A stretch of DNA of 34,277 nucleotides from Fulvivirga sp. GTDB lineage: Bacteria; Bacteroidota; Bacteroidia; Cytophagales; Cyclobacteriaceae. Location: NCBI GenBank assembly GCA_028280565.1, contig JANQLQ010000201.1, forward strand, positions 1-34,277, given 5' to 3'. The translations under genes and the position numbers were made by a program. The notes under the pieces were generated by a model. The model had not been told where the DNA came from and searched no databases. It saw only the letters and a program-made list of their open reading frames with translations. Positions 9,886 to 18,882 of the stretch are shown here, piece after piece. The stretch's first letter is position 1. Every line of letters starts with the position of its first letter.

Positions 9886-12523
9886 CCTTCAACGTCATTG
9901 CAGGATTGGCCATCACTGCTTGCAGAGATTGGAAGCAGATGGTAACAAAAGAAACTATTAGGGTCAAAACGCCGGCCATTACAAAAGCGCTCCAAGGGAT
10001 ATCGATGCGATAGGAAAAAGTCTGTAGCCAGCTATCCGTCACGACCCATACCAGTGGGACCGTAACAACTAAAGCTACCAGTATAAGCACGAGGAACCGC
10101 TTGGCTAATATCCCTAAAAGATGGCGGATGGAGGCGCCTAGCACTTTACGGATGCAGATCTCTTTCTTGCGTTGCTGTGTAATATAACCCACCAGGCCCA
10201 GTAGCCCCAACAAAGCGATCGATGCAGTAAGCCCGGAGAAAAGCTTAAAGATCGTTTTTACCTGCAATTCACCTTTGTAAAGATTGTTATAGTGATCATC
10301 CATGAAAAAATAGGTCATGGCTACCTCGGGTATGAATCGTTTCCAAGTCGTTTCGACATGGCTTATAATTTCCTGTAGGTTGCCGCCAGCAACACGAATA
10401 GATAAATAGTTGTCGCGATAAGCCCTCCTGTAAAAATTGGGGAGGACCAGGATTGGGATTTTGGAGTGATGTAGTGACTTGTGATGGAAATCCTCGATCA
10501 CACCGATAACTTCAAAGGTGAGGTCGGCATTGCCGTAGAGTTGTACTTGTTTCCCGATGGGCTCTTCCCAGCCTAGTTTCAGCGCCATGGCTTGGTTGAT
10601 CACTAGCGCCATAGAGTCCGAGGCAAATTCGGTTGAGAAAAACCTGCCCTTGTCTAGCGTGACACCATAGGTTTCAGCAAAGTCCTCATCGGCAAAAATG
10701 AAATCGAACGCCATGTTTTCATGATCTTGAGGCTTAAACTGGACATTGCTAAAAGGTATTGTCGGGACCGACAGCGAGGCGGAAGTAGCAATGATCCCTG
10801 CATTCTGCTCAAGCGCATATTTAAATTCATCAATTTCTTCACTGAGAAAATAAAGATTTTCGAGAACCAATACCCCATCTTTTTCAAAGCCCAGCTGCTT
10901 GTTTTGGATATAATGAAGCTGTTTGGAAATGATCAACGACCCAGTGATGATACTTATGGAGATCACAAACTGGAAGATCAGAAGGCCGTGTTTGAAGGCT
11001 ACTTTTGTGCCTTTTTTATTCAAAGTGCCTTTTAGGGTATTGATAGGGGCAAACCGGGTAAGGTAAAATGCGGGGTAGAGGCCGGCCAGCGAACCTAATA
11101 GCAGTGAGAATAGCAATAAACCCGGGATTATAATTTTGTAGTCGAAATAGTCGAGGGTAATGTTAACGTCGGCAAAGGACCGGAAGGTGGGCATAACCAC
11201 CAGCAGTAGTACTAAAGCCAGTAATACGGCAATAAGGCAATAAACTTGACTTTCCACCAAGTGCTGGAAAACCAGTTGTGATCGTGTAGAGCCGATCACC
11301 TTCCGTATTCCTATCTCTTTAAAACGATTATTGGCGCGCGCAATGGTAAGATTGACAAAATTGACACAAGCCATGACCAGGACCAGTACGGCAGTCACCA
11401 GGAAGATATAAACGTAAATGATGTTGCCATTGGGCTCGAATTCACCCGGGAGGTTGGACTTCAAGTGAATGTCGGCCATGGGCTGAAGGAATGACCACCA
11501 TTCGTTCCCGTTTTCAAATGCTTTGGGAGGAAGATGTTTTTCATATAAGGTAGGAAGTTTAGCCTCCAGCTCTTCCGCAGATGCTCCTTCATTAAGCAGC
11601 AGGTAAGTGATATAGCTGTTATTCCACCAATTGGTCTCTTTGCTATTGGGTATGTTTTCATTAGATATAAGGAAATCGAAATGAAAATGTGACTGGCTAG
11701 GCATATCCCTCACTACCCCTGCGATAGACATATGGATCGGTTGGGCGCCAAAGTTGATGACCATTGACTGGTTTAACAGGTCCTTCTCGGCCCACTTATT
11801 CCCAAAGTACCGTGCAGCGCTGCTTTCTGATAAGATCACTTTACCCGTACTCGATAGGGCTTCCTTGGGATTACCCACTAAAATCTCTATGGAGAAAATA
11901 TCAAAGAGAGCAGGATCAACAGCATAAACTGAATTTTCCAAATACGTTTGGGTGGCGACGGAATCTTCCAGCAATTGAAAATTGATAGTGCCCAGCCGTA
12001 AAAATCGTGTGGCATCCTCGACCTCGGGAAATGTTTTTTTCATTTCCGAAGCCAACATGGCCGTGGTGTACAACTGGTGAAATTCGGAGTCTTGCAGCTT
12101 GCCATGAAGCCCTACACGATAGATACGGTCCGCCTGGGTATGGTGCTTGTCGTAGCCCAGTTCATACGATACGTACATAAGCATCAATAAAGTGGTGGCT
12201 ACTCCTATGGCTAGTCCTGAAATGTTGATAATCGAGTGACCTTTTTGTCTCTGCAGGTTTCGATAAGCAATTTTAAAATAGTTTTTGACCATGTCGTACG
12301 TATTGAGTTTTTGAATGCCTGGTAATGACCGGATAATTCCGGGTCTGAAAAGCAATAGGACCTCTTTGAGAAAAAGCCATTTTGCTGTCTTTGGCCCTTG
12401 TTGATCTGCCACCCTTTCAAAACGCTCCAATAGATCACCTTCCAGGTCTTCCACGTAGTCCCGGTGACAGTACCATCGGAAGAAGCGAAGAAATGGGCCC
12501 GGTGGATAGTATTGTTTATTCAT
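9878..12523 (-). CDS. Permease-prefix-domain ABC permease, second of array
   Basis: 881 aa. The prefix domain carries RFFRWYCHR, with Arg where the other four have Pro, then EDLEGDLLERF. The first helix is at about 98-118. The first FtsX core contains VLVLVMACVNFVNLTIARA and FKEIGIRKVIGST. The C-terminal core contains KKEICIRKVLGAS, and the protein ends NPAMTLKDE. This terminal motif is less conserved than the NPVxxLKDE/RDE of the others. Its start lies inside the last codons of the first permease (AAT GAA TAA), giving the shared 8-nt overlap. Predicted inner membrane, with two large extracytoplasmic loops. The gene appears intact. Confidence 0.92.
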   Translation of the reverse strand: MNKQYYPPGPFLRFFRWYCHRDYVEDLEGDLLERFERVADQQGPKTAKWLFLKEVLLLFRPGIIRSLPGIQKLNTYDMVKNYFKIAYRNLQRQKGHSIINISGLAIGVATTLLMLMYVSYELGYDKHHTQADRIYRVGLHGKLQDSEFHQLYTTAMLASEMKKTFPEVEDATRFLRLGTINFQLLEDSVATQTYLENSVYAVDPALFDIFSIEILVGNPKEALSSTGKVILSESSAARYFGNKWAEKDLLNQSMVINFGAQPIHMSIAGVVRDMPSQSHFHFDFLISNENIPNSKETNWWNNSYITYLLLNEGASAEELEAKLPTLYEKHLPPKAFENGNEWWSFLQPMADIHLKSNLPGEFEPNGNIIYVYIFLVTAVLVLVMACVNFVNLTIARANNRFKEIGIRKVIGSTRSQLVFQHLVESQVYCLIAVLLALVLLLVVMPTFRSFADVNITLDYFDYKIIIPGLLLFSLLLGSLAGLYPAFYLTRFAPINTLKGTLNKKGTKVAFKHGLLIFQFVISISIITGSLIISKQLHYIQNKQLGFEKDGVLVLENLYFLSEEIDEFKYALEQNAGIIATSASLSVPTIPFSNVQFKPQDHENMAFDFIFADEDFAETYGVTLDKGRFFSTEFASDSMALVINQAMALKLGWEEPIGKQVQLYGNADLTFEVIGVIEDFHHKSLHHSKIPILVLPNFYRRAYRDNYLSIRVAGGNLQEIISHVETTWKRFIPEVAMTYFFMDDHYNNLYKGELQVKTIFKLFSGLTASIALLGLLGLVGYITQQRKKEICIRKVLGASIRHLLGILAKRFLVLILVALVVTVPLVWVVTDSWLQTFSYRIDIPWSAFVMAGVLTLIVSFVTICFQSLQAVMANPAMTLKDE

Positions 12524-15188
12524 TTTTCAACGAATCGACGGGATTAGCGAAAGACACCTTCAAAGCTTGTGTACTTATCGTGATCAAGGCTATGGCCATG
12601 ACCATGACCCCGGCTACTCCAAAAAACCACCACGCCAGGTCGATCTTATATACATAATCCTCCAGCCATTTTTGCATGAGGTACCCACCAACGGGTACAG
12701 CTACCAGCATGGAAAACAGGATAAGCTTGATGAAATTAAAAGTCAGCAAACGGAAGATATTGCTGACAGAGGCCCCCAACACCTTGCGTATGCTCATCTC
12801 TTTATTACGCTGCTCAGCGATAAACGCCGACAGTGCAAACAATCCAAGGCATGCTACGATGATGGCAAAAACAGCAAAGGTGAAAAATACTCGTTTCATG
12901 CGTTGTACATCACCATACATCATCTCGAACCGGTCATCTAAGAATTCGTAGCGTAAGGATTGCTTCGGGGAGAATTTGTTCCAAGTAGTTTCAATGGAGC
13001 GTATAAGCTGTGGCATGTCTGCTGTATTGGCCTTTACTGATACCATATAAGGACTATTCCCAATGATCATACATACCCCTTTGATGCCCTCCTTGAATGA
13101 CTGGAAATTGAAATCTTCCACCATTCCAACAATTTCTAGGGTATTTCCCCCATCGCCACCGCCTTTCTCCATGCGTTGACCGATGGGATGATCCAATCCA
13201 AGCTTTTGGGCCAAAGTTTCATTGATGATCGCTTTTTCAAGATTGTTATTCTCTCGGTCTGCAAAATCCTGCCCCTTGAGGATTTTCATACCCATGGTTT
13301 CGACATAATCTTCATCTATTTGCCATAATTGCCCTATCACCATGCCTTCATCCTTTTTTGCCTCTTTCCAGAAGCCTACACCGTTACGCTTCACCTCGTT
13401 TCCGGTGATGGGCAGGTAATCGCCAACAGATGCATTTTGCACACCGGGTAAACCTAAGAGTTCATTTTTGAAGGGTTGCACTTGATCCCCAAGGGTATGA
13501 GTGCCTTGTATTAGGATCACCTGGTCCTTTTCAAAGCCTACTTTTGAATTTAAGATGAAACCTGTCTGCTGGTGTATCACTATTGTGCTGATAATTAGAA
13601 CGATAGAAACTCCGAATTGAAAGACCACCAGTCCATTTCTGAGCGTAACATTTTTCGCTCCCCTGCCGCTGGTCCCTTTAAGTGCTTGTATGGGCTGAAA
13701 AGCCGAAAGATAAAGTGCAGGATACATCCCGGAAACAAAGCCAACTCCCAAAATAAACAAGGGTATGCTGAGGATAAACCAAGGCGAGTCCCAAGGGAAT
13801 AGTAAGGCCTTGGCGGCGAGCAGGTTAAAATAGGGCAAAAACCACCAAGCCAGCAAAACACCAATAAGCGACGCAACAACACTCAAAAGAATCGATTCAG
13901 ATAGAAACTGTATGATCAAGTGGATCCGGAACGACCCCATCGTCTTTCTAAGGCCCACTTCTTTTGCGCGGTTAGCAGATTTGGCGGTGGAAAGATTTAC
14001 AAAATTGATACAGGCCAGGCACAAGATAAATATCGCGATTGCCGCGAATAGCCCCACCACTTTAATATCTCCGCCACCGGCCTCCCCCGTATGTGTCGAC
14101 TTTAAGTGTACATCCCGTATCGGTTGAAGGTGGAACTTGAAATTGTCCTTGATAGCTGCCACTTCAAGCTCTAGCTCCTGGGCTAGTACGGGAGCGCAAT
14201 ACTGTTGAAGGATAGTGCTTAGTTTATCCTCGAAAGCTTGAACATTGCTGTTAGGCTTCAGCTTGAGATAGGTTAAGTAATTGGTATTTACCCATTCTGT
14301 TTGTTCATCGGTCCAAAACTCCTTTTCGGCCAGCGTTAATAAAAAATCATAATCCAGGTGGCTGTTAGCAGGGAAATCCTCCATTACGCCACCTATGACA
14401 TAAGGGGCTTTATCCTTGTTGTCCAATACCAGGGTTTTTCCCAGCGCATTCTCTCCTGGGAAATACAGGTCTGCCTTGCTCTTGGATATCACCATCGTAC
14501 GTGGCTCGACCAGTGCAGTGTGCAAGTCCCCTTCTACCATACGGGGTTGGAACACTTCCAATAGTTCCTGGTCTAAATAGGCGGTATGCTTTTGATGCAT
14601 GCCCCTAGGGCTGCCTGTACGCCTTATTTCATTTCCCCCTACCCCAAAGAAGGCATAAGGATTTAGCCTGCCGGCTTGCTCTACTTCGGGAAAGTGTTCC
14701 TTAAGCGTTCGGGCGAGTGGGGCCTGTGAAGCCACATCAAACCCACTTTCCCCCTGGTAGTTATATTCAAATAACACCCTGAAAATGCGGTCATGATCGG
14801 GGAAATGCTGGTCATAGCTAAGCTCATGTTTTACATATAGGGTGATTAATAAACAAGCTGCAACACCTATGGATAAGCTGCTTACTTTAATGGCAGAATA
14901 CATTTTATAACGCAACAGGTTGCGCCAAGCCATCTTAAAATAATTTTTAAGCATACCGTAATGATTTAATGTTTGATCAGCCCCTAGGGAGCGAATGATA
15001 CCTGGCCTGAACAGTTGCATGACCTCTTTGTACAGGCTCCACTTAGCTGTACCAAGACCTTTGGCTTTTAACCTATGCTCAAACCTTTCCAGCAAATCCC
15101 CCTCCAGGTCCTCCCGGTAGTCTGGGTGGCAATACCACCGGAAGAAGCGGAGGGGGAGTTTTGGCGGCGTGTTCGTGTCGTTTTTCAT
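12516..15188 (-). CDS. Permease-prefix-domain ABC permease, first of array
   Basis: 890 aa, the promoter-proximal member. Residues 13-38 hold the prefix motifs (RFFRWYCHP, EDLEGDLLERF) and LFRPGIIRSL follows at 59-68. The first helix spans about 97-118 and is followed by the MacB periplasmic domain. The middle FtsX core carries FILCLACINFVNLSTAKSA and AKEVGLRKTMGS. The C-terminal core carries NKEMSIRKVLGAS and the protein ends NPVDSLKNE. ATG 15188 was chosen because it starts just before the prefix domain, as in all paralogues. Upstream lies repetitive DNA and the DUF559 gene rather than an obvious native promoter, so expression may come from padR-side or repeat-borne signals. Orphan permease: no nucleotide-binding subunit is encoded within the window's cluster. 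Confidence 0.92.
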   Translation of the reverse strand: MKNDTNTPPKLPLRFFRWYCHPDYREDLEGDLLERFEHRLKAKGLGTAKWSLYKEVMQLFRPGIIRSLGADQTLNHYGMLKNYFKMAWRNLLRYKMYSAIKVSSLSIGVAACLLITLYVKHELSYDQHFPDHDRIFRVLFEYNYQGESGFDVASQAPLARTLKEHFPEVEQAGRLNPYAFFGVGGNEIRRTGSPRGMHQKHTAYLDQELLEVFQPRMVEGDLHTALVEPRTMVISKSKADLYFPGENALGKTLVLDNKDKAPYVIGGVMEDFPANSHLDYDFLLTLAEKEFWTDEQTEWVNTNYLTYLKLKPNSNVQAFEDKLSTILQQYCAPVLAQELELEVAAIKDNFKFHLQPIRDVHLKSTHTGEAGGGDIKVVGLFAAIAIFILCLACINFVNLSTAKSANRAKEVGLRKTMGSFRIHLIIQFLSESILLSVVASLIGVLLAWWFLPYFNLLAAKALLFPWDSPWFILSIPLFILGVGFVSGMYPALYLSAFQPIQALKGTSGRGAKNVTLRNGLVVFQFGVSIVLIISTIVIHQQTGFILNSKVGFEKDQVILIQGTHTLGDQVQPFKNELLGLPGVQNASVGDYLPITGNEVKRNGVGFWKEAKKDEGMVIGQLWQIDEDYVETMGMKILKGQDFADRENNNLEKAIINETLAQKLGLDHPIGQRMEKGGGDGGNTLEIVGMVEDFNFQSFKEGIKGVCMIIGNSPYMVSVKANTADMPQLIRSIETTWNKFSPKQSLRYEFLDDRFEMMYGDVQRMKRVFFTFAVFAIIVACLGLFALSAFIAEQRNKEMSIRKVLGASVSNIFRLLTFNFIKLILFSMLVAVPVGGYLMQKWLEDYVYKIDLAWWFFGVAGVMVMAIALITISTQALKVSFANPVDSLKNE

Positions 15189-15339
15189 GCATGATCCATT
15201 GTTCTTTTTGACGTCGGTTCTCCTGTTGGGGTGATCAACGGTTACACCAATTTAAGGGGGTCGGGTTACCTTCAGGGATTAAGGGTAGCGTGGGGGTTTT
15301 ACTCTTATACCCTCGCACCCCTAAACAATGCTATTAAGC

Positions 15340-15440
15340 TAAGCACACCCATCGCACCCCCAACCCCTGAAGGGGCGAACCACCGCGCGGCTGGTTTCCC
15401 CTCCAGGGGATCAAGGGGTGAACGCAGGGCTTGACTTGGT
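15340..15440. repeat. Dispersed repeat C, copy 1
   Basis: The block with ACCCATCGCACC, GGCGAACCACCGCGCGG, CTGGTTTCCCCTCCAGGGG and AGGGGTGAACGC matches 33220-33310 (ACCCATCGCACC, GGCGCAATCCACCGTGCGG, TTGGTTCCCCTTCAGGGG, AGGGGTGAGCGC). It contains several CCCCT/AGGGG palindromes. It is non-coding and lies just downstream of the DUF559 stop. Confidence 0.75.
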
Positions 15441-15472
15441 AACATTGATCCCCTAAAGGGGCATCCCGTCGC

Positions 15473-15877
15473 TCAGTTAGTTTTTAAGGTTAATTCCTTC
15501 ATTCTCTTTTCTTCGTAAGTCCTTATTTTGTTTACAGTTTTGGTTAAACCTTCTTCAATTTCATTGTTGGTAAACCGCAGCACTCTTATACCGTAATTCT
15601 CTATTATGCGCTGCCTTGCTAGGTCATATCCTGTTTGTTCGGAAGTATTATGATATTCTCCATCGACTTCAATCACCAGTCTGAGTTTATGGCAATAGAA
15701 ATCTGCTATGAAGTTGTCAATCGGATGTTGAGCTTTAAACCTCAGTCCTAGTATGTTCTTGAACCTAAGCTCCTCCCAAAGTAATTTTTCATGATGGGTC
15801 ATATTCTTTCTAAGTACCCTTGCCTTTTCAAATACGGGTGGGGTGGCTCCGTAAAACATTTCCCTATTGTCATTCAT
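15473..15877 (-). CDS. DUF559 (PD-(D/E)XK-fold) endonuclease-like protein
   Basis: A 134-aa protein of the DUF559 family, related to very-short-patch-repair endonucleases. Visible features are a helical N-terminus (ARVLRKNMTHHEKLLWEEL, 19-37), the core FIADFYCHKLRLVIEVDGEYH with Asp59, Glu70 and Asp72 as probable metal ligands, and the C-terminal strand IRVLRFTNNEI (97-107). Length is normal for the family and the core residues are intact. It is a lone gene flanked on both sides by repetitive DNA and lies between padR and the permease genes it probably once adjoined. A role in DNA cleavage or repeat mobility is inference; the cellular function of stand-alone DUF559 proteins is unclear. Confidence 0.9.
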   Translation of the reverse strand: MNDNREMFYGATPPVFEKARVLRKNMTHHEKLLWEELRFKNILGLRFKAQHPIDNFIADFYCHKLRLVIEVDGEYHNTSEQTGYDLARQRIIENYGIRVLRFTNNEIEEGLTKTVNKIRTYEEKRMKELTLKTN

Positions 15878-16093
15878 ATATTGTAAAATTCATCTGTCTT
15901 TGAACCTGGTCTACCTGTCCTCAGTTAGGAGGGTTGGCTCCCTTTAGGGATTAAGGGTAGCGTGGGTTTTCGCAATTTGAGCCTTCACGCTTCCTCTCCT
16001 AACATGTCACCCTCACTCGTCTTTTATCAGGAGTTAAGTCGTACCGGGATTAAGCGAAGTAAATGACATTAATTCCATTATTTCTTGAACCCG

Positions 16094-16423
16094 TTACTCC
16101 CCGAAAACGAACTTCGGTATAGCATTCCAAAGCCCTAGACGCTGTTCCTTTACCTCTGCCAATACTTTCTTGCCGTAAGAAGTCAACATGAAAAATCGCT
16201 TTCGCTTACCCCCTCGTGCTTTGGTAGCCTCTCCCAGCTTTGACGATAGGTAGCCTTTCTTTTCTAATCTCCTCAAAACGGTTTGCAAAGCCCCTATGCT
16301 CACTTTCCTGTTCAACCGCTGCTCCATTTCATCGATAATGGCTACACCATAGGCCTCATCATGCAGTATGGCAACGGTCAACATGACGATCTCTTCAAAT
16401 TCTCCCAGGTGATGTTTACTCAT
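16094..16423 (-). CDS. PadR family transcriptional regulator
   Basis: A 109-aa winged-helix protein of the short PadR type. It starts MSKHHLGEFEEIVML and continues through YGVAIIDEME (helix 2), SIGALQTVLRRLEKKGYLSS (recognition helix leading into the wing) and the wing segment GGKRKRFFMLTSYGKKVLAEV. It is a DNA-binding repressor acting in the cytoplasm, usually as a dimer. PadR genes next to large permease-prefix permeases are a known pairing in Acidobacteria (ADOP permeases) and other groups, so its target is probably the downstream permease array and its own promoter. Two matching boxes lie upstream (16438-16450 and 16479-16491). The 216 bp downstream, before DUF559, hold repeat sequence. 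Confidence 0.92.
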   Translation of the reverse strand: MSKHHLGEFEEIVMLTVAILHDEAYGVAIIDEMEQRLNRKVSIGALQTVLRRLEKKGYLSSKLGEATKARGGKRKRFFMLTSYGKKVLAEVKEQRLGLWNAIPKFVFGE

Positions 16424-16435
16424 GGTTTTAATTTA

Positions 16436-16494
16436 TTTACCTTAAATGTAGTTAATATTAATTTACGATCCTAATTTTTACCTTAAATGTAGTT
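16436..16494 (-). promoter_or_regulatory. Twin pseudo-palindromic boxes upstream of padR (putative operator)
   Basis: An 18-bp perfect direct repeat, TTTACCTTAAATGTAGTT, occurs at 16436-16453 and 16477-16494, 41 bp centre to centre (about four helical turns). Within each copy the 13-mer TACCTTAAATGTA is an imperfect palindrome (TAC.TT.AA.GTA). On the coding strand it reads TACATTTAAGGTA, close to the Bacteroidota -7 pattern TAnnTTTG, so the boxes could overlap a promoter. The nearest lies 15 bp from the padR start, which suits autorepression. Confidence 0.6.
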
Positions 16495-16638
16495 TTTTAC
16501 TTGCCATAAAATGATACTCTACTGACCAGGACAGGGCCCTGTTTTTCAAGTCATGAGATTCTTACGCATGGCATTTGGCTTCCGAGTGTATGCCGGTCAT
16601 AGGTCATAACAGCGTTTAGATCTGTCCTTCGTAGCGGC

Positions 16639-18351
16639 TTATTCGGGGGTATATTCCCAAAAATCGCTGTAAAATTGGTCTCTTATACCTCCCATACCGA
16701 TATATCCTTTTTTGCCTATGGAGAAGCCTGCGGCATCAAATCGACTCTCACCTTCAAAGGTAGCTTTTTCCGTCCATGTGTCAGTGGCAGGGTCATATTC
16801 CCAAAGATCTTTTGCGGCGTTATCAATTACCGTGCCCATATATCCTAAACTGATGTAGCCTTTCGTACCTATTGAAAAACCAGCAGCCCCGTCTCTGCCC
16901 GATCCTTTAAAGGTAGCTTTCTCCGTCCATTTGCCGGTGGAGGGGTCATACTCCCAAAAATCGTTCAAATAATTTCCGTTTTGATCCTTACCGGTACCTA
17001 TATAGCCTTTACCGTTCAAAGAAAAGCCCAGGGCGCCCCACCTGCCTTCACCTTCAAAGGCCGCTATCGCTGTCCATTTATCCAAAACGGGGTCGTATTC
17101 CCAAAAATCGGTCAAATAGCTGCCATTGAAGCCGGTGCCTATGTAGCCCTTGCCGTCTGCGGAAAATCCTAAGGCATCATATCGAGCCGCTCCCGGAAGC
17201 GCTGCTTTTTGCGTCCATTGGTCCGTAGCAGGGTCGTACTCCCAAAAATCCTTCAAAAAAAGATTGTTGACATCGTGACTAAGACCGGTTCCAATGTATC
17301 CTTTTCCATTGATACTAAAACCTACCGCCTTCCTCCGGCTTGCTCCATCAAAATCCGCTTTCCGTGTCCAGGTATCTGTGGCTGGATCATACTCCCATAA
17401 GTCTTTTAAAACGTCACTTCCACTAAACCCAGTGGTGATATACCCTTTATCGCCAATGGTGAAACTCACGGCCTCTACCCTATGGGAACTCCAGAATTCA
17501 GCTTTTTTGGTCCATACATTGCTTAAAATTGTAAAGTCCGATGCACTTTTCACCATTTGATCTCTTACTTGTATCGTGATTCGCCCGGTAACAGCTTCTT
17601 CGGGGACCACTACCATGAGTTTATCGATAGTGGCCGTAGATACCACGGCCATCAAATCATTGAATTTGACCAGGTTCCCGGTAAGGCTGGTGGAAAAATT
17701 ATTTCCGTTGATCGTTACCCAGGTGCCTACTACGCCTTGGGAGGGCGTGAAGCTGGTTATGGTGGGAGGTACTATAAAATCGGTTGTAGTGGTCGCCCTT
17801 CGACCGTCCATTTCAACCCTTATAGGCCCACTCGTAGCCCCAGCAGGAACAATAACTGTAAGATGGCTGCTAGTCGCGTTGATGACTTCGCCAGCAATGA
17901 AGTTGAAGTGAACCTTGTTCTCGATGGCGGTCGTGGAAAAATTTGTGCCCTCTATTCGTACTTCGGTTCCTGCTACGCCGACATTGGGCGTAAACCCGGT
18001 GATGGTAAGTGCTTCTGAAATTACCGTAAATACCTCGGTACTTGTAACGGTTTGACCTCCTGTCTCTACCGTGATATTACCCGAGGTAGCCGTGGCAGGT
18101 ACCCTAACTACCAGTTGATTGGCACTGGCCCCGGTTATTGGGGCTTTTACTCCATTAAAGCGTACAGTGTTTTCGTCTAGGCTGCCAAGGAAGTTTGTTC
18201 CGTTGATGACCACTTCTGTCCAAACTGTTCCTTCCGTAGGGCTGAAATTTGTTATCGCTAAAACGTTAGGGCTCTCGTCATCGTTGGCGCATTGTGAAAA
18301 TAAGACAGGGATAAACAAAAGGAGAACGGGTAAGTTGGGGTGTTTTATCAT
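16639..18351 (-). CDS. Lipoprotein with three IPT/TIG domains and six kelch repeats
   Basis: A 570-aa protein. A signal peptide ends at Cys21 (LFSQC followed by ANDDE), suggesting a surface or periplasmic lipoprotein, although Gln at -1 is atypical for a lipobox. Three IPT/TIG immunoglobulin-like domains follow at about 31-110, 112-195 and 197-275; each begins IT.F.P..G and contains GTNF or GNNF. Six kelch units (about 278-570) each end D(L/F)WEY(D/T)P and begin WT.KA, with GKGYIGTG in the strand; six units suit a six-bladed propeller. Carbohydrate or protein binding at the cell surface is inferred. It is monocistronic as far as can be seen. Confidence 0.88.
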   Translation of the reverse strand: MIKHPNLPVLLLFIPVLFSQCANDDESPNVLAITNFSPTEGTVWTEVVINGTNFLGSLDENTVRFNGVKAPITGASANQLVVRVPATATSGNITVETGGQTVTSTEVFTVISEALTITGFTPNVGVAGTEVRIEGTNFSTTAIENKVHFNFIAGEVINATSSHLTVIVPAGATSGPIRVEMDGRRATTTTDFIVPPTITSFTPSQGVVGTWVTINGNNFSTSLTGNLVKFNDLMAVVSTATIDKLMVVVPEEAVTGRITIQVRDQMVKSASDFTILSNVWTKKAEFWSSHRVEAVSFTIGDKGYITTGFSGSDVLKDLWEYDPATDTWTRKADFDGASRRKAVGFSINGKGYIGTGLSHDVNNLFLKDFWEYDPATDQWTQKAALPGAARYDALGFSADGKGYIGTGFNGSYLTDFWEYDPVLDKWTAIAAFEGEGRWGALGFSLNGKGYIGTGKDQNGNYLNDFWEYDPSTGKWTEKATFKGSGRDGAAGFSIGTKGYISLGYMGTVIDNAAKDLWEYDPATDTWTEKATFEGESRFDAAGFSIGKKGYIGMGGIRDQFYSDFWEYTPE

Positions 18352-18882
18352 GGGTCTCGTAAGCCAGGTTGTTGTTAAGCAATTTTTACAAACATCATGC
18401 CTTATTTATGAAAGAAGATTCTACATTACCAAAAATGTTGTAGAACTGTTTGGTATTTAGACATGGGTTAGAATTAATTAAGCATTGGAAAACACTTATG
18501 TATCTACAGGAAGAAAAGGTACAGTGTTGGTTCTCATTTTTCTGTGGTGGTATGAAAATTGCGAATTTACTATTAGTGGCGCCTGGGAAAATACTGGGAC
18601 AGAAGGGAGTCGGAGATAGAAGAATATTGATTTTAACGATTTTGGTAGTAAAAAATAAAATCTTTTGAATTTCACAGCCTTTTCTTTTCCTATTTCTGAT
18701 TTCCGCTTTCCTATGTTCTTGCAAACTTGTAACGATCTTCTCTTGGCCGTGATAGGGGGTATTTTTGAGAAAGGTAAAAAGAACCCAACAGGAGCTTAAA
18801 AACAAGGATTTTCTCCTAGTGTCTATTTTAGTCGAATGCCACTAATTTATAACTTGGTGCAAAAATCATTGATTAAAGCCTC
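18352..18882. other. Intergenic region between divergent genes
   Basis: 531 bp between the TIG/kelch lipoprotein (-) and the AraC regulator (+). It holds an imperfect hairpin at 18420-18447 (TTCTACA ... TGTAGAA) and a TATTTTTG (TAnnTTTG type) at 18760-18767, without a well-spaced -33 TTG. No credible gene was seen; the reverse-strand frame at 18395-18805 has no family features. Confidence 0.5.

Larger units (their letters stand above)
15275..15966. repeat. Direct-repeat-bounded unit carrying the DUF559 gene
   Basis: The 20-mer GGGATTAAGGGTAGCGTGGG occurs at 15275-15294 and again at 15947-15966 in the same orientation, each preceded by a short 'cttcA / ctttA' GGG context. Between them lie repeat C (about 15340-15440), a CCCCTAAAGGGG palindrome (15450-15461) and the DUF559 gene. 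The arrangement suggests a unit of about 670 bp bounded by direct repeats. It sits between padR and the permease operon. Confidence 0.6.

Noticed and set aside
15230-15470. Possible CRISPR-like array near DUF559
   Set aside because: The repeats are few, unevenly spaced palindromes and no cas gene is present.
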